Assembly: GCA_043770095.1 (NCBI GenBank)
Contig: JAYVIR010000092.1
Span: 1-64,000, forward strand
DNA: 64,000 nucleotides
Direction: 5' to 3'
Origin: JBGSUZ01 sp043770095
GTDB taxonomy: Bacteria > Bacillota > Clostridia > Peptostreptococcales > Acidaminobacteraceae
The notes under the pieces were generated by a model that worked only from the letters and a program-made list of their open reading frames with translations, did no database searches and was not told the DNA's origin. The number at the start of each line of letters is the position of its first letter. The stretch's first letter is position 1. Made by a program: the position numbers and the translations under genes. This document shows positions 45,702 to 55,640 of the stretch, piece by piece.

Positions 45702-45740
45702 CAACATTTTATTTTTTTTGATTAATAATTGTGTTGCAAT

Positions 45741-46580
45741 TTAGCGTCTAAACGAAATTGCAACGCAACCTGGTCCTGAATGCGTTCCAACAACTGTTCC
45801 CACTGTCGATTTTAGTGTTTCTTTTGGCGTTTGTCTTAGGTTTATTTCTTTCATAAATCCCTCTAAATGCTCTGAATCGTCTGCATGAAAAAAGCCAACT
45901 GTTTTATCGGATAAATCAATTTTCTCTTTTTCTAAATAATCAAGAATCCATTTCGTTGCTTTTTTTCGGCCTCTTACTTTATCAAGCGACTTTAACTTCC
46001 CATCTTCAATGGTTATTATCGGTTTGATGCTAAGCAAATTTCCAATAAAAGCTTCACCGGCACTTAGTCTGCCGCCTTTTTGCAAATACTCTAGTGTATC
46101 TACAATGAACAAATTGACCATTTGCGGGACTTGTAGCTTGATTTCTTTTTCAATTTCCAGGCGTGAAGAACCCTTTTCAGCCATTCTTGCGGCCTCGATC
46201 ACTAAAAGACCATACCCAAAACTGATGGCTCTAGAATCAATTACCGATATACGGTCTGTCGCAAGATAATCAACGGCTGAAAGTGCAGCATTATATGTGC
46301 CGCTCATCTCAGAAGACATAAGAATGACAACCGCTTCATCTCCAGCATTGATCACACGTTCAAAAGCTTCAATAAACGTTCCTGGATTGACCTGTGATGT
46401 AGTCGGCAACTTATTCGACTGTTTTAACTTCAAGAAAAATTCCTCTGGGTTTAAATCCACGCCATCTTTGTAACTTTGTTCTTCAAAATTAACCATTAAT
46501 GGTAGTATTTCAATTTGATATTGTTTTTGATAAGCCAAAGGGATATCAGAAACACTGTCTGCTATAATTCTTATTGCCAT
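45741..46580 (-). CDS. DegV family fatty-acid-binding protein
   Basis: 279 residues. Family blocks: IIADSVSDIP, LPTTSQVNPGTF, SSEMSGTYNAA, KGGRLS and GTHSGPGCVAISF. DegV/FakB proteins bind a fatty acid and present it to the kinase FakA; which lipid is bound here is unknown. It has its own promoter and lies upstream of the grd riboswitch. Confidence 0.92.
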   Translation of the reverse strand: MAIRIIADSVSDIPLAYQKQYQIEILPLMVNFEEQSYKDGVDLNPEEFFLKLKQSNKLPTTSQVNPGTFIEAFERVINAGDEAVVILMSSEMSGTYNAALSAVDYLATDRISVIDSRAISFGYGLLVIEAARMAEKGSSRLEIEKEIKLQVPQMVNLFIVDTLEYLQKGGRLSAGEAFIGNLLSIKPIITIEDGKLKSLDKVRGRKKATKWILDYLEKEKIDLSDKTVGFFHADDSEHLEGFMKEINLRQTPKETLKSTVGTVVGTHSGPGCVAISFRR

Positions 46581-46596
46581 TTAGCGCACCTCAACT

Positions 46597-46625
46597 ATTA
46601 TATAAGTTCAACTTATATAGTTCAA
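46597..46625 (-). promoter_or_regulatory. Promoter of the DegV gene
   Basis: TTGAAC (46625-46620), 17 bases, TATAAT (46602-46597), about 17 bp before the ATG; near consensus. Confidence 0.7.
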
Positions 46626-46669
46626 TTTGTCTCTTTCATTTTATATGAATATTACTATTAATTCAAATT

Positions 46670-46708
46670 AAATAAAGGAAAATGAACGACATTCATTTTC
46701 CTTTATTT
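46670..46708 (-). terminator. Strong terminator after trmL
   Basis: AAATAAAGGAAAATGAA and its perfect 17-base complement around a 5-base loop; the last T-rich arm serves as tail. It ends the long cobalamin-region transcript. Confidence 0.8.
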
Positions 46709-46721
46709 GGATTCGATGTTT

Positions 46722-47192
46722 TTATATTAGTCCTTTAAAATTTAATTGTCTCAGTGCTTCATACATAATTATGGCAGCGCTATTCGACAAATTTAAACTT
46801 CGCGCCGCTTCATTTTGAAGCATTGGTATTTTAATTCGCTCAGATGCATAGCGTTCGTGAATTTCTAAAGGAAGTCCACTCGTCTCATTTCCAAAAACAA
46901 TAAAGCAATTTTCTGTATAAGTCACTTCATGATAATAGGTTGTCGCCTTTGTGGAAGAGAAAAAGAGGTTCTCCTCTCCATATTTAGATAAGAAGCAATC
47001 TAATGATTCATGAATCTCTAAATCAACTAAATGCCAATAATCTAAACCTGCTCGTTTCACGTGCTTATCATCTATTGAAAACCCAAGGGGTTTAATAAGA
47101 TGTAACTTGATGCCCGTTATCGCACAACTACGAGCAATATTACCCGTATTGGGCGGTATTTCTGGTTGATATAAAACAATATTAATTGGCAT
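46722..47192 (-). CDS. trmL: tRNA (cytidine/uridine-34 2'-O)-methyltransferase
   Basis: 156 residues, the usual size. SPOUT-fold methyltransferase of the wobble base of leucine tRNAs: INIVLYQPEIPPNTGNIAR at the N-terminus, VFGNETSGLP (AdoMet knot) and SLNLSNSAAI at the C-terminus. It is the last gene of the run. Confidence 0.95.
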   Translation of the reverse strand: MPINIVLYQPEIPPNTGNIARSCAITGIKLHLIKPLGFSIDDKHVKRAGLDYWHLVDLEIHESLDCFLSKYGEENLFFSSTKATTYYHEVTYTENCFIVFGNETSGLPLEIHERYASERIKIPMLQNEAARSLNLSNSAAIIMYEALRQLNFKGLI

Positions 47193-47217
47193 TACAAAAC
47201 TCCTCTAACCCTCTTTG

Positions 47218-47682
47218 CTACTCTTTGATGGACAAATCTAAAATTAATTCGCCTAAGCCTGGTGCTGTAAGTGGAATACAAATGGTTCTCATAGAACCAG
47301 AAGAAATAGAAAGCTGCTGCCCAACCATTAATGTTGGAGGCGTAATATCGACACTGACACCTTCATTAAACAATAATGTAGCTGTATTTCCCATAATCAT
47401 ATTGCCAAGTTCTGATAAAGCACTTTTTGACAACTCATCAAGTTCATCGACTGGCATACCCATCATCATCATAGAGGCCATTTTTTTTGCAAATGCTACA
47501 TCAAGCGTAATAACCACTTGCCCTCTAATCTCACCCGTAATCCCTACGATAATCAGCACTTCTTTCGCCGTATAAGGGCTTGCTTTAACATAAGGCTTAC
47601 CAGTAACGAAATCTATATCGGTCAATGTTTTAAGTACACCTGTAGTAGCTTTTATAAAGGGATTGATAAATTCCACTTTCAT
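47218..47682 (-). CDS. cheX: Chemotaxis phosphatase CheX-like protein
   Basis: 154 residues from ATG 47682, after AGGAGG; the frame extends upstream without a better start. It starts KVEFINPFIKAT and has the CheX/CheC phosphatase signature SALSELGNMIMGN, with the Glu and Asn that act on CheY-phosphate. It lies among metabolic genes; no other chemotaxis gene is in the window. Confidence 0.9.
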   Translation of the reverse strand: MKVEFINPFIKATTGVLKTLTDIDFVTGKPYVKASPYTAKEVLIIVGITGEIRGQVVITLDVAFAKKMASMMMMGMPVDELDELSKSALSELGNMIMGNTATLLFNEGVSVDITPPTLMVGQQLSISSGSMRTICIPLTAPGLGELILDLSIKE

Positions 47683-47752
47683 AATTTCAGACCTCCTCAT
47701 TTCAATATATGTGTTAATTATACCCTTGTTTGTAGCCGATTCAAACATTTAT

Positions 47753-48898
47753 TTAGAGTTTTGTCATTACCTTTAAAAGCCACGGTCTATAGATTTCTAC
47801 CGCTTTCTTAGGGCAGAGTTCTTGGCAACAGTAACACCGTATACAGCTGTCTAAATTAACCAGCGGAAATTGCTTTATCATAGCAATCGCTTGTGGTGGA
47901 CATACCCTTGCACATTCACCACAGCCAACACATAATTCTTTGCTAAAAACTGGCTTTGGCTTTAAAAGCTGATCGGCAAGTTGCCTAATCCAAAGTGGAT
48001 ATTTTTCACTTATAAATGCAACACTTCGAATTTCGGGTGCATCAAAAGAAGGCACTTGCGCTTCCATAAGAGGCATTCCTTTCAAAGAAATATGATCAAA
48101 ATGATTATGAATCAATCCGCGCTGACATGCCATTTTGAGCGTTGGTACGTTCATTGGTGGGATTTTAACAATATGAACGGCGGTATAATCAAGTTCGTGC
48201 GGATTTTCTGATGCAATAACCAATCCTATTTCAATAGGATTTCCCGCTGAAGGGCCAGCGCCTTCCATCCCCACAATCCCATCCATAAAGGACAGGACTG
48301 GTTTCACATTTTCACAGATATCTACGAGAGCATCGGCAAAATCATCTGTATTTGGCATTTTGAAATGATATTCTGCTTTAATAAGACCAGGAATTACGCC
48401 AAATAGGTTTTTAACAGCGCCTGTAAACAGCATCATGCCATGCGTTTTAAGCTTTGATACTGAAATGACATGATCTACATCGTCCAGCATAGAGACTAGT
48501 TGCACGCGGTTTAGTACTTTGGCGTCTTTAAAAACACTTTCTTTTTCGTTAAAATTCCAGTTCAACTCAATGGAATCTGAAACCAACTCATTGTAGCCAC
48601 ACATTTCATAAATTGGCATCAATGATTTTTGGTTGTATGGGCCACCTGGACTATCCCCAATGAGAACATGACAACCATAGTCTACCAATATATCCGCTAA
48701 CGCTTTTACGAAATTAGGATGGGTCGTCGTCGCTTCTTCGGGTTTCTTTTTCATTAACAAATTGACTTTTAAAAGCACTCGACTGCCTTTTTGGATATGG
48801 CTTTCTAAACCGCCAAGATCTTCAATCGTCTTTTCGAGTGCGGATCGTACTGCGTTTAAGTCGTAATCTTTACAAGCTTGTATGGATACTATGCCCAT
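47753..48898 (-). CDS. DUF362 protein with two [4Fe-4S] ferredoxin motifs
   Basis: 381 residues. The DUF362 domain covers most of the length (SRVLLKVNLLMKK, HPNFVKALADIL, ISVSKLKTHGMMLFTGAVKN). The C-terminus has two cluster motifs: CVGCGECARVCP and CIRCYCCQELCP. It is a likely electron carrier or an Fe-S assembly helper; the real role is unknown. It starts 60 bp after uppP. Confidence 0.88.
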   Translation of the reverse strand: MGIVSIQACKDYDLNAVRSALEKTIEDLGGLESHIQKGSRVLLKVNLLMKKKPEEATTTHPNFVKALADILVDYGCHVLIGDSPGGPYNQKSLMPIYEMCGYNELVSDSIELNWNFNEKESVFKDAKVLNRVQLVSMLDDVDHVISVSKLKTHGMMLFTGAVKNLFGVIPGLIKAEYHFKMPNTDDFADALVDICENVKPVLSFMDGIVGMEGAGPSAGNPIEIGLVIASENPHELDYTAVHIVKIPPMNVPTLKMACQRGLIHNHFDHISLKGMPLMEAQVPSFDAPEIRSVAFISEKYPLWIRQLADQLLKPKPVFSKELCVGCGECARVCPPQAIAMIKQFPLVNLDSCIRCYCCQELCPKKAVEIYRPWLLKVMTKL

Positions 48899-48958
48899 TA
48901 CAGACCTCCCAGTAAACAGATGTGCTTATATTACCTCAAATATCTAATCAACAAACTC

Positions 48959-49753
48959 CTATTTAACCAACATCAAAACAATGATACCAAGTGCAATTCT
49001 ATAGTAAGCAAAAATTTTGAAATCGTGTTTCTTGATGAAATTCATAAACAAACCAATTACCAAATACGCAACAATAAATGAAACCAATGTGCCTACACCG
49101 GTAACAATCCATTGCTCTGATGTAAGAGAGAAGCCTGCCTTTGCAAGTTTATACAAACTTGCGCCTAACAAAGTTGGAACGGCCATGAAAAATGAAAACT
49201 CTGCAGCCAAACCTCTTGAGAACCCTAAAAGCAATCCGCCGATAATAGTAGATGCTGAACGGCTCATTCCAGGCACTAGCGCCATACACTGCGCAAACCC
49301 GATTAAAAGTGCCGGTAGGTAGCCGACTTGCAAATCTGATGTCAAGCTGACGTTTCTCTGCTTTCTTTCAACAATCAATAAAAGTAGTGCACCAATAATA
49401 AGCGCATAAGCAACGGTAAACGAATTGAAAAGATATTCATCAATCGCATCGCTAAAAAGAACCCCTAAAATACCTGCTGGCAAAACGGCTACGACAATTT
49501 TGGACCAAAAGAATGCATACGATTTAAGATCTTCTGACTTAAAGGATTTCGGTAAAAATCGATCTCTAAAATACAAAATAACCGCAAGAATTGCACCTGA
49601 CTGAATAACAATTGCAAACAGATTGCCAAACTCGCCCTCTATGCCAAAATACTGATTCGCTAAGATTAAATGACCCGTTGACGAAACAGGTAAAAATTCC
49701 GTTAACCCTTCAATAATCCCCTGTATAATGGCTTTAAAAATCAAATCAAACAT
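48959..49753 (-). CDS. uppP: Undecaprenyl-diphosphatase (bacitracin resistance)
   Basis: 264 residues, about eight helices. Active-site motifs: EGLTEFLPVSSTGHL and PGMSRSASTI. It recycles the undecaprenyl carrier of cell-wall synthesis at the membrane. It starts 3 bp after the pduX stop, which is an odd place for a cell-wall enzyme and suggests operon reshuffling. Confidence 0.96.
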   Translation of the reverse strand: MFDLIFKAIIQGIIEGLTEFLPVSSTGHLILANQYFGIEGEFGNLFAIVIQSGAILAVILYFRDRFLPKSFKSEDLKSYAFFWSKIVVAVLPAGILGVLFSDAIDEYLFNSFTVAYALIIGALLLLIVERKQRNVSLTSDLQVGYLPALLIGFAQCMALVPGMSRSASTIIGGLLLGFSRGLAAEFSFFMAVPTLLGASLYKLAKAGFSLTSEQWIVTGVGTLVSFIVAYLVIGLFMNFIKKHDFKIFAYYRIALGIIVLMLVK

Positions 49754-49755
49754 GC

Positions 49756-50658
49756 TTAATCCTCCATTTTAGTGCACACAATGCCACCACGAACGGTTTT
49801 GACAAATTTGTGCTTTGTATAGTAGCCACCTAGTGGCATGCTTTTCATCTGTGCTAGCAATGCTTCTCTATCTGTTTTTTTATCGTTGATCAGCAACCCG
49901 CTAATAGTGCCACTATGTCCGCCCACTACGCCATAGCAATCATGTAGCGCTGATAGTTCGATAAGCGAATTCAAATGGTTATTCTTTAATATCAGTTCAT
50001 TTTCAAGCAAAGATTGAACAGATGCTTTTCCCAAGTCAAACAGCGATTGCTCAACCATTGCCTTTTTAAATAAAGTCAGCGGTATTTCTGTCTTGTGACT
50101 GAGCTTATCCAAATAGCACGATTCTTCGCGAAGTTGTGACGTTTCATATCGGCTATTGGGTATGAGCATGAGAATATCTACTGGCAAAAACGTTTCAAAT
50201 GACTCAAGTACGGTTCCCTCAAGATGGTCAATCAGTGCCAAGCGATCAAACATAATGCCATCTGAAGCTTCAATTTGACAGCAAAGACTAAGTATTCTTT
50301 CAGGTGTAATACAAACTTCCATTAAAGAAGAGACACCCTTTATAATACCCGCTAAATCCGCAGTGCTGCTCGCCATGCCTTTTCCAATGGCCAATTGTCT
50401 TGAAATATCAACAGCTATACAGGCAAGTTGTTTTGCCGAAAGCGCCAACTCTTTTCCGATTAACGCAAGAACGCTCTGGCTTTTAGGCATCAATTTCAAG
50501 TAGCTTCTAAGAGCCACTTCAGGCGAAGCCCAACCCACTTTAACTTCAGTGTATTCGTCAATTGGCAAGGAAACAAGACATTCTCTGCTGTGTCTGACGG
50601 TTTGTATCCACTCTCCGCACGTCCCTGGAATCTCTATTGTTACTGACCTCAGACTCAT
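49756..50658 (-). CDS. pduX: L-threonine kinase (PduX-like, GHMP family)
   Basis: 300 residues. GHMP kinase with the ATP loop GKGMASSTADLAG and N-terminal PGTCGEWIQ. PduX makes L-threonine O-3-phosphate, the substrate of CobD. The ATG overlaps the cobD stop (ATGA), which supports the role in cobalamin side-chain synthesis. Confidence 0.9.
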   Translation of the reverse strand: MSLRSVTIEIPGTCGEWIQTVRHSRECLVSLPIDEYTEVKVGWASPEVALRSYLKLMPKSQSVLALIGKELALSAKQLACIAVDISRQLAIGKGMASSTADLAGIIKGVSSLMEVCITPERILSLCCQIEASDGIMFDRLALIDHLEGTVLESFETFLPVDILMLIPNSRYETSQLREESCYLDKLSHKTEIPLTLFKKAMVEQSLFDLGKASVQSLLENELILKNNHLNSLIELSALHDCYGVVGGHSGTISGLLINDKKTDREALLAQMKSMPLGGYYTKHKFVKTVRGGIVCTKMED

Positions 50659-51734
50659 TTAGACACCTCTGTCATTGCTTTTATAAGCCTCTCATTTGAA
50701 ACGCGATTCTTAACCGCAACCCTGAAATACCCTTCGCTAAGACCTTTGTAATTCTGACAATTTCGAACAAGGATGCCTTCGTTTTTTAAAGAAGATTCAA
50801 AGTCCGCTAGCAGGCTTGCCTCAATTTTTATCAGCAAATAATCTGCACAGCTGTCAAAAACTTCAACTCCTGGAATAGCCACTAGTGCTTCAGATAAAAA
50901 AAGTCGCTCGATTTGTATAAAACTTCTTGTCTGCTCAATATAAACGAAGTCTTCTAGCGCGCCAAGCGCATAGTGCTCGGCCATCGAATTGATGCGCCAT
51001 GGAACACCATAATCGTCAATTGCGCGATGAAAACTTTGATCCGACGTAAGTACAGCACCTAATCGAAGCCCAGGCACGCCAAAGAACTTTGTAAAAGACT
51101 TTAGAATATATAAGTTGCTTTGAAAACACAACCATTTTGCCGCACTGTTTTCTTTGTTTGGCAGAAAATCTAAAAAGGCCTCATCAACAACCAACTTGCC
51201 ATTCCATCTTTTCATATTTTCTGAGATTTTCTCTAAAAAATGAACATCCAACTGCTGTCCAGTCGGATTATTTGGGGTACAAATCACAACCAGATCAGGT
51301 CTTTCGATTTCAACCGTCATTAGAAATCGATCTTCATTTAATTTAAATTGCTCTTCTTCTTTTAAATAAAAATAGTCCATTTGAACATGATGCATGGCCA
51401 ATGCTTTTTCATATTCCACAAAAGTTGGCACCGGTATTAACACCTTTTTAGGACGTAAATACCGAAATAGCTCATGAAGACCCTCTGCACCGCCATTGAA
51501 AAGACTGATATTTTGAGAGTCTACCTGATAATAGGCCGATAGTTTATCTTTAAGTTCAATATACTCCGGGTCTGGATAATGGCTGAGCCACTCTAAACTT
51601 TCAAGCATCGAGACTTTACCTTTTTCGCTGATTCCAAGAGGATTTATGTTAGCGCTAAAATCCAGCACGGCCTCTCGAAGCGTTGGATTTTCTCTTAAAA
51701 ATCGATGAACATTGCCACCGTGTTCGTAGTGCAT
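50655..51734 (-). CDS. cobD: Threonine-phosphate decarboxylase
   Basis: 359 residues, aminotransferase-fold PLP enzyme. The PLP Lys is in LKSFTKFFGVPGLRLG; HGGNVHRF and DFSANINPLG mark the N-terminus. It makes (R)-1-amino-2-propanol phosphate, which CbiB joins to adenosylcobyric acid. Stop overlaps the pduX start. Confidence 0.95.
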   Translation of the reverse strand: MHYEHGGNVHRFLRENPTLREAVLDFSANINPLGISEKGKVSMLESLEWLSHYPDPEYIELKDKLSAYYQVDSQNISLFNGGAEGLHELFRYLRPKKVLIPVPTFVEYEKALAMHHVQMDYFYLKEEEQFKLNEDRFLMTVEIERPDLVVICTPNNPTGQQLDVHFLEKISENMKRWNGKLVVDEAFLDFLPNKENSAAKWLCFQSNLYILKSFTKFFGVPGLRLGAVLTSDQSFHRAIDDYGVPWRINSMAEHYALGALEDFVYIEQTRSFIQIERLFLSEALVAIPGVEVFDSCADYLLIKIEASLLADFESSLKNEGILVRNCQNYKGLSEGYFRVAVKNRVSNERLIKAMTEVSK

Positions 51735-51745
51735 TTATAAGCCCC

Positions 51746-52696
51746 CTAAAAAACAAGTTCTAATCCTTTTTGAATGACTGCAAGTGCCACTAATGCTAAT
51801 GCAGATGTGGCATACAATAAAGATACGGCCTTTTTAATATGATAAGGTCGAATCACTTCAACCGCATCACCAAATGTCGGCTTTTCATAAGTCACTCCAA
51901 AATAAGTGGCACGACCTCCAAGCTGAATTCTAAGCGCGCCTGCAGATGGTGCCTCTGAGTAAGGCGAGTTAGGACTTGCATGGTTGTGACGGTCTCTAAT
52001 AAGCACATATGCCGCTCTTTTAAAATCCATCCCCATCAGCATAGAGGCAATAATGACTAAAATGCCTGTCAATCTTGCTGGCAACCAATTGAGCAAATCA
52101 TCAAATCTTGCGGATGCCCATCCAAAGTGAGTGTATTTATCATTTTTATAACCCACCATAGAATCAAGTGTATTTGCCGCTTTATACGCCATTCCAAGGG
52201 GAGCGCCTCCTAAAACTGCAAAACACATTGGCGCAACAACGCCATCGATTATATTTTCCGTAACGGTTTCAATAGTCGCTTTGATAATCTCTTCCTCAGA
52301 CATTGCACTCGTCTCTCTGGAAACCAAATAGCCAATTAAAACACGAGCCTCATCTAAGCGACCTTCTTTTAACACTTTAAAAATTCTCATACCTTCAAAG
52401 GCAAGGCACTTTGTTGCCAGCATTTGATAGAGCACAAACACCTCAACGGTTGCTCCAATCCATGGGTTGACCCAGTTCATGCACCAAATTAATGCGGTAT
52501 AAAATAGAAAGACAGCACCTACCGTACCAACAACAAGAAAAATGCCTTTTGTCTTTTGATTTTCAGGAGAATCTTCTAAATTGAGTAGTTTTTTTTCTAA
52601 AAAATGAATCCATTTACCAATATATCGAATGGGGTGAGGCAGGTGAGCTGGATCGCCAAACATTAAATCAATGACGTACGCAATTAATAAAGTCAT
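51746..52696 (-). CDS. cbiB: Adenosylcobinamide-phosphate synthase
   Basis: 316 residues, membrane protein with 4-5 helices. It begins LLIAYVIDLMFGDPAHLPHPIR, the family N-terminus, from ATG 52696 with GAGG upstream; the longer frame would overlap cbiP. It attaches the aminopropanol phosphate to cobyric acid. Confidence 0.95.
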   Translation of the reverse strand: MTLLIAYVIDLMFGDPAHLPHPIRYIGKWIHFLEKKLLNLEDSPENQKTKGIFLVVGTVGAVFLFYTALIWCMNWVNPWIGATVEVFVLYQMLATKCLAFEGMRIFKVLKEGRLDEARVLIGYLVSRETSAMSEEEIIKATIETVTENIIDGVVAPMCFAVLGGAPLGMAYKAANTLDSMVGYKNDKYTHFGWASARFDDLLNWLPARLTGILVIIASMLMGMDFKRAAYVLIRDRHNHASPNSPYSEAPSAGALRIQLGGRATYFGVTYEKPTFGDAVEVIRPYHIKKAVSLLYATSALALVALAVIQKGLELVF

Positions 52697-52724
52697 GTCT
52701 ACTGCCTCTTTTCTATGATTACTT

Positions 52725-54254
52725 TCAACCCTTTTTAAGACCAACAATCTCGTAAATCTTATCCATATCTAATGCTGATTCAAGAAGCTCAGCTAATTTG
52801 TCATATTCTTGTTCTTTAAAGGCTTCATAAGTCAAACCTTCTCCATTGAGCTGCGCAATGCCTTTTTCCATTCGAATCACATTGAGAAACTGCTCTGTAA
52901 AGAACTGACTGTCAAAGATGCCATGAATGTAAGTTCCAAAAATGCGACCATCTTCACTAATAGCGCCATCTTCAACGCTTACACTCTCAGAAAGCCTAGT
53001 TGTAATAACGTTAAGTGGACTTCCAGAATGACGTGTTGTCTGACCCATATGAATTTCATAACCTTTTACCACTTGCCCATTGAGTACACTAAGCTCTTTG
53101 TTAAAACCGGTCGTCATCGCTTCAACTTGAGTCGTTGTTTTTTCCATTTCGAAAATGGTATCCACATCTAATAACCCAAGTCCATTGATCTGATCGATGG
53201 CACTTTCTGTCGCATGAGGGTCTTTGATGACTTTGCCTAGAATTTGATAACCCCCGCAAATACCGACCACACGTTTTCCGGTTCTATAAAGTTTTATAAT
53301 TTGCTCATCTAGACCTGCATTTTTGAGATACATTAAGTCTTCAATGGTATTTTTTGAACCAGGGATAATAAGAATATCAGGACTTCCAATGCTCTCGCCG
53401 CGCATCACATAACGAAGGTGCACATCAGGCTGTATTTCAAAAATATTAAAGTCTGTAAAGTTCGAAACGTGAGGCAAATAGAGCACTTCAATTTGAATTT
53501 TTTGACTCAGGTCTTTTTCACGCTTAAATCGCTCAGAAAGGCTGTCTTCATCTTCAATTTTAAGCACAGCATACGGAATTACACCCAAAACTGGAATATT
53601 GGTTAACTCTTCAATCATGTCCAGACCCGGTTTTAGAATGTCTATGTCGCCTCTAAATTTATTGATAATCAACCCTTTAACGCGTGCTCTTTCCTCTGGC
53701 GCTAAGAGCATGATGGTACCATATAAGGAAGCAAAGACGCCACCCTTATCAATATCGCCCACGAGCAGCACTGGGCTGTCCGCCATTTCTGCCATTCCCA
53801 TATTAACAAGGTCGTTTTCTCTTAAATTAATTTCTGCAGGGCTACCAGCGCCCTCAATGACGACCACATCATGCTCAGAAACCAAATTGTCAAAAGTGGA
53901 CTGAACCAACTCTTTTAGCTGACCTTTATAGGCATGGTAAGTAACCGCATCCATCTGATCATGGACTTTGCCGTTTAAGATGACTTGCGCTTTTCGATCG
54001 GTTGTTGGTTTTAGTAAAATCGGGTTCATTCGAACGTCTGGTTTTTTTCCACAGGCTTCAGCTTGAACCACTTGCGCTCGACCCATTTCGCCGCCATCTT
54101 CCGTGATAAAAGAATTAAGCGCCATATTTTGAGATTTAAACGGTGCTGTGTCATAACCCGCCTTATAAAACAAACGGCATAACCCTGCCGTAATAATACT
54201 TTTGCCTACAGATGAACCCGTTCCTTGAACCATAATCCGTTTAGATGCTTTCAC
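52725..54254 (-). CDS. cbiP: Cobyric acid synthase
   Basis: 509 residues. N-terminal ATPase domain (VQGTGSSVGKSIITAGLCR) and C-terminal glutamine amidotransferase domain with the Cys nucleophile in VGICGGYQILG and the His in TYIHGIFD. It amidates four side chains of the corrin ring. The start is a GTG at 54254 with AAAGGAG 7 bases upstream; it overlaps cbiA by 14 bp. Confidence 0.96.
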   Translation of the reverse strand: MKASKRIMVQGTGSSVGKSIITAGLCRLFYKAGYDTAPFKSQNMALNSFITEDGGEMGRAQVVQAEACGKKPDVRMNPILLKPTTDRKAQVILNGKVHDQMDAVTYHAYKGQLKELVQSTFDNLVSEHDVVVIEGAGSPAEINLRENDLVNMGMAEMADSPVLLVGDIDKGGVFASLYGTIMLLAPEERARVKGLIINKFRGDIDILKPGLDMIEELTNIPVLGVIPYAVLKIEDEDSLSERFKREKDLSQKIQIEVLYLPHVSNFTDFNIFEIQPDVHLRYVMRGESIGSPDILIIPGSKNTIEDLMYLKNAGLDEQIIKLYRTGKRVVGICGGYQILGKVIKDPHATESAIDQINGLGLLDVDTIFEMEKTTTQVEAMTTGFNKELSVLNGQVVKGYEIHMGQTTRHSGSPLNVITTRLSESVSVEDGAISEDGRIFGTYIHGIFDSQFFTEQFLNVIRMEKGIAQLNGEGLTYEAFKEQEYDKLAELLESALDMDKIYEIVGLKKG

Positions 54255-55635
54255 AAGAGTTCTCCTTTACTAATTTTGCCTTATCCAACCAATAGTATAA
54301 CCACTTTGGCTCAGAATAAAAATGGACGTGTGCATACGCACCGAACGCCATGCCATTTTGATACCCGCACTTCCATGCTTTTTCATTATCAGCGCCTCTA
54401 TTTTTATACAAATTATAAAGAGGCTTTAAATCGTGGTTCCTATATTCTGATCGATGAAATTCGTGTGCTTTAAAATGAAGTGGCTTTTCTGTCAAATCCG
54501 AGCTTGTTTCTACTTCATTATAACCAAAATGCTTTAGCTTACCAGTCATGACTGTTTCACCAGAGAGAATGCCTGGCATTTCATGGCGCACGCCTTCAAG
54601 GTCAACAATTGCCTCCGTTAAGTACATAAGGCCGCCACATTCTGCATATAGTGGCCTTCCAGAATTTTGATAAGCTTTGAGCGATGTTTTAAACTGCTCA
54701 TTAGTAGAGAGTTCTTTTCCAAATACTTCAGGAAAACCACCGCCTATGTAAATAAAATCTAGACCCTCTGGTAATTTTTGATCGTGAATGGGACTAAAGA
54801 ATACACAGTCGCACCCAAGCGATTTTATTAAATCAAGGTTGTCCCAATAATAAAAATTAAAACTTTCATCTAAGGCTATGCCAACTTTAAGGCCTTTGTA
54901 ATCGCCAAATCGCTTCTCCGCTGGATGCGTCATCACTTTTGGCGCTTCCATGCGCGAGCAAGCTAAAAGTTGATCTAAGTTGACACTGTCTTCAACCATT
55001 TCAGCAACTTGTGTCAGCCGCTGCTCTAAATCTTCTATTTCAACGGCAGGAATCAAACCTAAATGGCGGCTTGAAAGTTTGATTTGATTATTTTTAAGCA
55101 CATAACCCAAACAAGGTATTTGCGTGGTAAACTCGATTGCCTCTTTTAAAATTTCATAGTGATGTGCACTGCCAACTCGATTGATGATCACGCCTGCAAT
55201 ATGACAGTCTTTATCAAACTGGTCATAACCAAGTACCATAGCTGCCGCACTCCTCGCAACGCCAGAACCGTCGATGATTAAGATCACCGGTAAATTGAGC
55301 ATTTTCGCCAATGATGCGGTTGATCCAATATCTTCTTTGCCGCCCAATCCGTCATAAAGGCCCATGACCCCTTCTACCACTGCAACATCGGCTCCAATGC
55401 TATTTTGAGCAAACAAATACCTGACTGATTCTTCACTGAGCAGCCAGGTGTCTAAGTTACGAGATTTTCTACCGACTACAAAACTATGGAATGCTGTGTC
55501 AATATAATCTGGGCCAGTTTTAAAAGGTTGAACGCATAAGCCGCGTTTTTTTAAAGCGGATAAAATACCAGCTGTTATTGTTGTCTTTCCAGAACCGCTA
55601 TGAGTTCCAGCTAAAACAAATCCATGAAAAGTCAT
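54241..55635 (-). CDS. cbiA: Cobyrinate a,c-diamide synthase
   Basis: 464 residues. ATPase domain GTHSGSGKTTITAG, then an amidotransferase domain with the Cys in YAECGGLMYL. It amidates the a and c side chains. ATG 55635 is 8 bases from AAGGAG; a GTG at 55644 overlaps the site. It ends inside the start of cbiP. Confidence 0.96.
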   Translation of the reverse strand: MTFHGFVLAGTHSGSGKTTITAGILSALKKRGLCVQPFKTGPDYIDTAFHSFVVGRKSRNLDTWLLSEESVRYLFAQNSIGADVAVVEGVMGLYDGLGGKEDIGSTASLAKMLNLPVILIIDGSGVARSAAAMVLGYDQFDKDCHIAGVIINRVGSAHHYEILKEAIEFTTQIPCLGYVLKNNQIKLSSRHLGLIPAVEIEDLEQRLTQVAEMVEDSVNLDQLLACSRMEAPKVMTHPAEKRFGDYKGLKVGIALDESFNFYYWDNLDLIKSLGCDCVFFSPIHDQKLPEGLDFIYIGGGFPEVFGKELSTNEQFKTSLKAYQNSGRPLYAECGGLMYLTEAIVDLEGVRHEMPGILSGETVMTGKLKHFGYNEVETSSDLTEKPLHFKAHEFHRSEYRNHDLKPLYNLYKNRGADNEKAWKCGYQNGMAFGAYAHVHFYSEPKWLYYWLDKAKLVKENSCESI

Positions 55636-55640
55636 TTTTT